Shown one piece after another: positions 33,268-33,433 of a stretch of DNA of 33,433 bases. A model generated the notes under the pieces. It worked only from the letters and a program-made list of their open reading frames with translations. It was not told the DNA's origin and made no database searches. Position 1 is the first letter of the stretch. Every line of letters starts with the position of its first letter. Origin of the DNA: an uncultured Bacillota bacterium (GTDB lineage Bacteria; Bacillota_I; Bacilli_A; RF39; UBA660); contig CANSWR010000013.1 of the NCBI GenBank assembly GCA_947650795.1, positions 1 to 33,433 of the forward strand, in the 5' to 3' direction. A program made the position numbers and the translations under genes.

Positions 33268-33433
33268 TTACCAATTATCTTTCCAATATGCAATAGCAGG
33301 ATTAATAGCATCATAATATGAAGATATCCCTTGTAAATTAATACCTGTACTATCAACATAATATTTTTTACTTTGACCCAAAAAACATAGTTTCCATGAT
33401 AAAATGATTATGTTAATTCATGAAACAAAAAGA
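33268..33433 (-). pseudogene. C-terminal fragment of a possible secreted metalloprotease, frameshifted
   Basis: The frame ending at TAA 33268-33270 reads SKKYYVDSTGINLQGISSYY then DAINPAIAYWKDNW. Upstream, at about 33370-33433, another frame gives FHELT followed after a base change by HNHFIMETMFFG. HELTH plus a following H, M and a QGI-SSYYDAI helix resembles the end of matrixin-like zinc proteases. The match rests on repairing two frame breaks and on only about 50 residues, so it is tentative. It is 18 bases upstream of the membrane protein gene, in the same direction, and continues beyond the window. Confidence 0.35.

Overview
The window looks like a chromosomal segment of a very AT-rich, low-GC Gram-positive bacterium, probably a gut-type member of the Bacilli/Mollicutes side of the Firmicutes. 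Supporting signs are the strong A/T codon bias, GGAGG-type ribosome binding sites, a T-box upstream of valS, Firmicute-style MobV and large serine recombinase genes, and FtsX-type peptide ABC transporters. TGA is read as stop throughout and intact genes use TGG for Trp, so this is genetic code 11, not the mycoplasma code. No species can be named from the sequence.

Layout. (1) 1-12,960 is a mosaic of mobile DNA. It holds a large serine recombinase broken into two frames (1-1821, running off the left edge); an IS91-type HUH transposase with a coupled zinc-ribbon ORF (1978-3370); a two-gene unit of an HD phosphohydrolase and an EndoIII-like DNA glycosylase (3580-5000); an 800 bp gene-free stretch rich in inverted repeats (5001-5817); a second serine recombinase inactivated by a 1-base deletion (6054-7912); an orphan radical SAM gene (8517-9596); and mobilisation modules with a MobV relaxase (11354-12469), a pMV158-type oriT (about 10451-10511) and the C-terminal remnant of a different MobV relaxase joined directly to that oriT (9620-10423). 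The mosaic ends at a tRNA-Gly gene (13007-13081). (2) 13,120-20,369 is chromosomal-type sequence on the minus strand: a DUF368/PopT undecaprenyl-phosphate translocase, a PAP2 lipid phosphatase, a ZIP metal transporter, an ATP-grasp enzyme, a secreted repeat protein and valS. The valS T-box lies about 530 bp upstream of valS, separated from it by a decayed P-loop kinase gene. (3) 21,218-30,070 holds a doubly frameshifted unknown gene, then a minus-strand operon of two large FtsX-type ABC transporters with a CmpB-like membrane protein and a small protein between them, and a divergent membrane-anchored XRE regulator. (4) 30,100-33,433 is a second graveyard: an ISL3-type transposase remnant lacking its catalytic core, a tRNA-Cys gene cut off at its anticodon loop, a secreted caspase-like protein with at least three lesions, a membrane protein, and a frameshifted fragment resembling a metalloprotease tail.

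How it works together. The envelope genes at 13-16 kb fit lipid-carrier recycling: PAP2 would dephosphorylate Und-PP outside the membrane and PopT would return Und-P. The ABC operon plus XRE regulator looks like an envelope-stress or peptide-efflux module. The mobile regions are mostly dead. The most interesting points are the oriT/relaxase-remnant junction, the HD-glycosylase cargo pair, the structured non-coding block at 5326-5654, and the erosion around the valS T-box.
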